64,000 nucleotides of DNA from Voacanga thouarsii (taxonomy: Eukaryota > Streptophyta > Magnoliopsida > Gentianales > Apocynaceae), in assembly GCA_026120185.1 (NCBI GenBank), contig JANUWF010003366.1:1674001-1738000 (forward strand). Reading direction: 5' to 3'. Of the stretch, positions 58,098 through 64,000 are shown in pieces (the stretch's first letter is position 1; each line of letters opens with the position of its first letter). The position numbers and the translations under genes were made by a program. The notes below the pieces were generated by a model. That model saw nothing but the letters and a program-made list of their open reading frames with translations, was not told the origin of the DNA and did no database searches.

Positions 58098-59682
58098 TAT
58101 TTAAGTTTTATCATGATTATTTTTATTAAGTTTGAATTTTTGTTTTCTTGCATTCCATAAAAATAGGAATGTTGTCTTAAGGGAGACATGGAGAGAATGT
58201 TCTAATCTTATTCTCATGTCCTAAAAAGAATTCTAGAGGAATTCTTGTCCTATTTATTACCTCTAGCTTGTCCTAACGTCTTTATAATTCAAAACCATTA
58301 AATCCTTTCTTTTAAATTCCAAAAAAATTCTGGGATAACTCCTCCACCATGAAATTCAAAAATCAGCTATGGTGGTTGGGTAGTTGGCCAAAAATAGGAG
58401 GGTTAATAGGAAGGGTTCCAAGAGATAATCAATCACCAAGAAAGGAACTTCAAATCTACTTTCATGTTGTTCATACTTTAGTGGAAAGAAATCTGGAAAT
58501 TTTCTAGAATTGTTGCAGCCCCTTTCTTCAAAAATTCAGGCCATAATCCCATTCATTTTCTGCCAAGAAAATGGTCATTTTATGTGGCTTGGAAGCTGGA
58601 AAAAACTGTGCAAATTTCGGACTGCACAAAACAGCACCAAACCAGAAAAAAAAATTGGGCATTTCGCAGCTTGCAATCAAGGAAATGGAGCTGTTTTTAG
58701 TTCACCTTCAAGCCAGCAAATCTCTTCTGTATTTGTCCAGAAATAAGGCTGAAAAACTAAACTTGGAAGACCCTCAAACACCCCAGACGAACCTCTGAAA
58801 ATCGAGCTAAGAGTGTGCAAAATTCTGCCCCAAAAATTCTGCAATCTTCGAAAATTCTGAACAACTTGAAACCAGAATTTTCCAGCCTTGCTTCCTTCTA
58901 GCCTAAGGCCGAAAATCATCTTCAACCTCTGTAAAAATTTAGCTTGCTCAGCTATAGACTGAACACCATAAACCCCACTCTTACCTTGAGCATAAGGACT
59001 CCATAGCTGCACCACAAAACACTCCTAAGATCACTCCATTCAAACTCTTTTGAACTTCAAATAATTTTCAGCATTTTACTCCATTAAAACCACTCTTGCA
59101 TTAGGCTAATTAACCAGAATTTTCTCTGCCTTCATGGATTGAATTTTGGCCAGCCTTGAGCAACATTAACCTTGAATCATTTCAGGAAAAACTCCATGTT
59201 CAGCTGGCTCCATCGAAGACCATAGAAACCTCTCTTGATCAAAACACCATACCTAACCTCTTACCTTAAACCTGTCCACTATTTCCTCCATTGAAATTTC
59301 AAAAAAATCTGATCATCCCCTCTCTTTCTAGCTGAAAACCGAAACCCTCACTCATTCCATACCATTCGGTCAGCCTTCTACAAAAATTCGTGCAGCATTC
59401 TTCCAAATTCTCTCCATTTTCACCTAGAACACCAAGAACACACACTAACCTTCTTCAAGCCTAACCTTACTCTAAACACCTCCAATCACTCTCAAACACT
59501 CCAAATCACTTCCATTTAATCCCTAAACCTCATTTCTGGTATTTATAATACAAAACCTCGCAAACAAAATTTTCAAGCAGATCGAAATCAACCTTTTTCT
59601 TGAAGGTCTCAAGAACATAAACATGGTAAGTCAAGAATAACTTTCTTATTCATCTTCTTCCATTTGATTATACCATTCTAAT

Positions 59683-59683
<1 letters not shown>

Positions 59684-59713
<30 letters not shown>

Positions 59714-59714
59714 A
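59684..59714 (+). repeat. (TC)n microsatellite in the G1 3' LTR
   Basis: About 15 TC units, allelic in position to 50126-50161 but shorter. Confidence 0.9.
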
Positions 59715-61927
59715 ACCGATATGGTTGATCAAACATCAACCATGATCGTTTACTTCGTTGGACCATTCAAGACACTCCATCGCGCGTGGACCTTCTTTTG
59801 TCTTCTTCGAAGTTCTCGACAATCAAGTATTCATTCTTAAATCTCTCTTATTAAATTCTGAAATCATGTCTCTTAAGTGTTGATAGGGAGATGGAATATG
59901 ATTGGGAGATTGAGTATATGCATAAAGGGATTGGGGTTATGACATGATGATTGTTGTATATGACTAGGATATATGTATTTTTCTTTCGAATCATTGTATG
60001 TTCTTCATGATTAATGAAATTTATGGATATTTGAAGCATGATTAGATATTATGACACCAAAGGTGATTAGGCTTTTATGTTCTTATTTTTCCATGGAAAC
60101 CATGATTGATGATTATGCTTAGTAGGATTTTGGCCATGTGATGGTATGCGATAGTTCAAGTGTATGTTCATGAATGAAATGGTTTATTGTTTGATGATGG
60201 AGAATGTGATCAAGAATCTTTTCTAGCACTAGGAAAATCATGATAAGAGATTATTTTCTTATTAATTCTAGGTTATGTTCATTAACAAAATTTATTACAA
60301 AAAAAAAAAAATTAGAATTACTACTATATTTTCCTTCAAAATTCGAAACACTAGGGGATTTGGATTGGAATATTTAATTAGACTATTAATATTTTTATTA
60401 AACAAAAATTTAATAAAATTCATTTATTACTAATTAATTATTATCTATTAAAAAAAATTTAAATAAAAAATTATTTAATTTATTATTTATTTATAATGAA
60501 GCTATTTTTAAATTATCATTTATTAAAAGTATTTAGGACTTAATGTTATTTAAAATTCAAACCTTAGTTTATTTGTTATTAATAACACTCAAGAATTATT
60601 ATTTGAGTCTATAATTTATTAGCAATTATTTTAGAACCCCTAGTTATTTTAACTTATCAAACTAGACTTATTTTATAAAATTCCTTAGCATCTAGCCTTA
60701 AAGCTTAGGACATTGAGGTCATGGTTAATCATGGTTGTAACTAGTTGAGCTAAGAATTATTTATGTAAGGCAGGTATAGCTTGAATGTGACCTTATATTT
60801 TGTGTTTATCCCAAAGTGGGTTAGGTCAGCCTTGGAAGACTTTTGAGTGTGAGCAAGCAAAGAAGCAGGTAAGCTCCTGCATGGGGTTTTGTGAAGACCA
60901 AAAGTTATTGTGGCAAGCAAATGCAATGTATATGGACATTTATTTGTAAATGCAATTAAGGACTGTTTCTCCTTTTTATTTCAGTCAAGCAAATCATTTG
61001 AAAATTGAACAAGTAGTTTTACACAAATCTAAACTTTTTCTAAAACCCAACTTGACAAGACTTTTAGAAATCCTTAATTGCTATTTCTAAATAAAGCAAA
61101 GTATGATCAATTTTCTTTCAAGGGGAACAATCAACGTTGAGTACTTAATAAGGGTAGACCACCAGGACTAGTCTTTGAAGGGTTAGGGTAAGTCTCTCAG
61201 TAAGTGGCCACCTCTGAGGGGTGAGTCCTTCCTGGATAGGATGCCAGTCCGGTAGGTCATATCGGTCCGAGATAGCAAGTTTCAGTCATGTGGACTGTGT
61301 GTTCCGGAGTGGACAACCAATAAGTTTGGGTGTGGAGATGGAGGAGTATCTCACCCGGTAGGCTGTACACCTACCTTTTGTCAGCTTGCACGAAGTGTGG
61401 CATTCTGACTGTTATTTAGTCTTGGGGCCCAACGTGTGGTAACCCATGGCTACCCATCTGAGTGGTTGTATTTATTATGCACATGTATGGTTTGAAAAGT
61501 GAAACACCACTCTTTATTTTCAACACTTATTTATTGCTTGCCAGCACATTTTCTTATGAAACTTTTACAACTTGCATACATGAATTATTTTACCTGAGAT
61601 ACTCAAAGCACACACGGGCTTACTGAGGTTTTCATCTCACTACCCTTTTATGCCATATTTTCAGGAAGATCCTGCTGTGGAGATCATTAGCTAGAATGTT
61701 GCCTGTGCTTGAAGACTCATGCTATTTACTTTAAGTGTTGTTTGAGAGATTGCTGCAAATAATTTACTTTGGATTTGTTCCAGTACTTATCTTTTGGGTT
61801 GTAATAAGCTTAAATTTTAAAGTCTTTATTTTATTTTATTTTTATGTAACCTAGTTATAAAGACCCCTTGTCCTCTGGACGGGGCGACACCTCCGGCCCT
61901 GATGGGCCTAGGTAGTAGGGTGTTACA

Positions 61928-63050
61928 TAAACTCAATCTCAACTTTTATTGTTTTATGCTAAAAGTTGGCATTGGCATCAGCAATAGCCTCTTTGTATCT
62001 AGTGGGATCTTGTTTCTGATGGTCGGATTTAAGGTAAAAAAACTTCTCCAATCCACCTATCTGAAACCTTAGATACTCTCCCACTAAGACGAGGCTCCTT
62101 TTGTACAAATTCCTGAGATTGTACATCTTCTTATTCCATAATCGTGTTAGAAGAAGTCGATTCAGAAGATAACTTCTCCTCGAGTTCTTTCCTAGTTGAA
62201 CCTTTTATGGAAGTACTTTGATCATCTTCCAAGCATCTAGCATTAGTTGTTAATAAAATAACCCCCCTTTGTTCCTTTTGGATACCCAACAAAATCGTAT
62301 AATTTTAATCTTAATTCTAATTTGTCTCCTTTGATTAGTACATAAGCTGGACAGCCTGATATCTTGAGATGGTTCAGACTTGGTTTACGCCTAGTCCACA
62401 TTTCATAGGAGGTCTTAGGTACTAACTTGGAAGGTATTAAGTTCAGAATATATACAGCTATTTCCAGGGCATATCCCCAAAAAGACACTGGAAGAGTAGC
62501 GTGAGACATCATGCTTCGGACCATTTCCATCAATATCCTATTCATTCTCTCAGCTACTCCATTTTGCTAGGGTGTCTCCGACACAGAGAGTTGGGATACT
62601 ATATCATGATGCACCATGTAGTCCTTGAAATCATTGAGGAGGAACTCTCTACCACGATTTGATCGTAAGGTCATGATCAATTTACCTGTCTGACGTTCTA
62701 TCTTAGCCTTAAACTCTTTGAACTTGTCAAATGAGTCAAACTTGCACTTCATCAAGTAAAATAACCGTGCCTAGTACAATCATCCATGAAGGTGATGAAT
62801 TACTTAAACCCTTCTCTAGTTGGTGTAGACAAAGGACCACACACATCAGTGTAAACTAGACTCAATATCTCCTTAGCTCTATCCGCTTTTTGGGTAAATG
62901 ACCTTTTCGTCGTTTTTCCTATAAGACATGATTCACATTAAGGCTAACTTTCCAATCTCAATGAGCCCAAAGGCCCATCATGAATTAATCTTTGAATCCT
63001 AGTTAAATTTATATAACCCAATCTTAGATGTCAAAGATATGAGTCATTGA
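61928..63050 (-). pseudogene. C3 RT entry, linker and integrase (broken)
   Basis: C3 resumes at the TAAAC duplicate. 61928-62240 matches the C2 RT entry and linker. Block 62545-62243 has [39 protein letters not shown] and PYEMW-like sequence, and block 62755-62567 has the second Asp segment TLRSNRGREFLL, with Asp changed to Asn. The first-Asp region lies around 62760-62880 in other frames. Inactive. Confidence 0.8.
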
Positions 63051-63540
63051 TATTGGTCTTTTTTTTTTCCTATTTAAAGGTTCATATTGAGTGTTATTTA
63101 ATTGATTGTTAATAGGATTAATGAAGAACAAATTTCCATACATGTGCCCAGTACATAAAACTTTTCCATTTCTACTTATAGTTATACCAGAATGAAAAAA
63201 AAAACAGAATATTCTTGATTTATTAGTTTTGCAATTGAAACTAAATTCTATCTAAAACTAGGTACATATAAAATATCCTTCAAAACTACTATTCTATTAC
63301 AATAAAAAACAAGTTCTAGCTCTCATATTACTAGGACCCATACTTGTGCTCCATTTTTCACGCATAATCCATATTCGCCCTTCTAGAGTCTTTTTATCTT
63401 TTTAAACCCCTCCAAAGAGTTACAGATATGATCAGTAGCTCCTGAATCAACAATTCAAGTGAAAGTTGATCCAACTATTGATATAGACTCTAGATAGAAA
63501 ACATTACCTGGTGATTTTTTCTTGGCTTAAAGATCTGGAC
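63051..63540 (-). pseudogene. C3 protease and GAG-pre-integrase region (broken)
   Basis: The minus strand encodes IVDSGATDHICNS near 63430-63470. The codon before IVDSG, Trp in C1 and C2, is TGA. GAG-pre-integrase remnants lie at 63300-63400 and 62950-63030. Confidence 0.75.
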
Positions 63541-63670
63541 ACTTATTTTTTCAGTGTTCCTTCTTCCCATACTTGAAGCACTTGCCCTTGGGTTTGTCTT
63601 TGGGTTAGGACTTGGGTTGGGCCGCTGCATTACCTTTCTTCTTCTTGAACTTTTTGGGCTTGGGCCCAGT
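63541..63670 (-). pseudogene. C3 gag C-terminus and zinc knuckle, cut by a Tekay LTR
   Basis: The knuckle reads CFKYGKKEH, stop (TGA at 63551-63553), KNKC, with the second Cys changed to Tyr. The Lys- and Pro-rich gag tail continues to 63670, where a minus-strand Tekay LTR begins. Confidence 0.75.
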
Positions 63671-64000
63671 TGTAACACCCCGCTACCTAGGCCCGCCGGG
63701 GCCGGGGATGTCGCCCCGTCCAAAGGACAAGGGATCTTTATAATGAGGTCACACAAATAAAATAGCGGAATAAAAATAATAAAAATAATACTTCAACTTA
63801 AGATTTATTACAACCCAAGAATAAACCTACGAATTCCCAAAAGGAAACAAATCCATAAATAAAATTATCCACTCTCATCTCCCCAAAGCAATACATAAAA
63901 TCAAAAGACACATTCTCTTCCAAGGCAGATATTACTAGCTACTCGACCCCACAGTAGGATCCACCTGAAATCATGATAAAAAGGTGATGAGACAGAAATC
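63671..64000 (-). repeat. Tekay-like LTR, minus strand, 3' end only
   Basis: TGTAACACCCCGCTACC is the reverse complement of the S1 end GGTAGCGGGGTGTTACA, and the match to S1 continues to the window end. Whether it is a solo LTR or a full element, and its TSD, cannot be seen. Confidence 0.9.

Larger units (their letters stand above)
48232..61927 (+). mobile_element. G1: full-length Ty3/gypsy chromovirus, Tekay/Del type
   Basis: 13,696 bp: 5' LTR 4,144 bp, PBS, leader with an accessory open frame, gag, PR-RT-RH-INT, chromodomain-like C-terminus, PPT and 3' LTR 4,140 bp. In the first 560 bp the LTRs differ at about 13 sites (about 2%), so it is one of the youngest insertions. The right flank is TAAAC (61928-61932), which matches the TAAAC left of the TRIM and not the base run directly left of G1. 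The integrase GPY/F-like segment and chromodomain-like tail support a chromovirus. Gag and pol are broken in this copy. Confidence 0.93.
57788..61927 (+). repeat. G1 3' LTR
   Basis: 4,140 bp, the direct repeat of 48232-52375, ending GTAGGGTGTTACA. TAAAC (61928-61932) and resumed C3 sequence follow. No gene. Confidence 0.94.
34574..64000 (-). mobile_element. C3: family-C copia element, nested, right end outside the window
   Basis: In the minus sense, from the left: 3' LTR (34574-46174, split by C2), RNase H and RT (46187-47690), the TRIM+Tekay insert (47691-61927), RT linker, integrase, protease and zinc knuckle (61928-63670), then a Tekay LTR in gag from 63671. The 5' LTR and most of gag lie beyond the window. 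It is more diverged than C2 and full of stops. Confidence 0.82.

Noticed and set aside
1..64000. A host gene, rRNA, CRISPR array or bacterial-type operon
   Set aside because: Every longer frame is explained by retroelement domains or their antisense. No other repeat or RNA gene pattern was found.

Overview
The window is plant nuclear DNA of the intergenic, heterochromatic kind. I see no host protein gene, rRNA, tRNA gene or CRISPR array. It is almost entirely LTR retrotransposons nested inside one another, plus a LINE fragment. The evidence for a flowering plant is Ty1/copia pol in the order Gag-PR-INT-RT-RH, a Ty3/gypsy chromovirus of Tekay/Del type with LTRs over 4 kb, a TRIM element, primer-binding sites matching initiator tRNA-Met, and 5-bp target-site duplications (TSDs) at most insertions. 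The genus cannot be named from the sequence.

Left nest (1-32.4 kb). The oldest layer is a decayed minus-strand copia (C4, 27818-about 32360). A plus-strand Athila/Tat-like gypsy element, of which only the 3' end is present (16171-27817), interrupts C4 in its RT. A minus-strand copia of family C (C1, 1-16170) sits in the internal part of that gypsy element. C1 carries two solo LTRs of another family (E1 1608-3344; E2 9716-15796), and E2 is itself split by a 4.36-kb Tekay solo LTR (S1 10402-14763). The gypsy LTR is split by a second Tekay solo LTR (S2 18110-26748), which is split by a third (S3 22372-26676). TSDs were read for E1 (one mismatch), E2, S1, S2 and S3.

Middle (32.4-34.6 kb). This holds an unclassified LTR-like stretch, a minus-strand LINE ORF2 fragment and a truncated plus-strand family-C LTR (C5).

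Right nest (34.6-64 kb). A minus-strand family-C copia (C3, 34574-past the end) received a complete second family-C element (C2, 35852-45536) inside its own 3' LTR. Its RT region holds a TRIM (47691-48225) directly joined to a full-length Tekay element (G1, 48232-61927). Its gag is cut by a minus-strand Tekay LTR that runs off the window (63671-64000).

All coding regions are broken by stops and frameshifts, but the domains remain readable. The main points of interest are: (1) an acidic open frame between PBS and gag of G1 with three or four SUMO-interacting-motif-like segments; (2) the TRIM and G1 sharing one TSD, with a junction that matches unprocessed cDNA ends; (3) a tRNA-like box A/box B module in all five complete Tekay LTRs.
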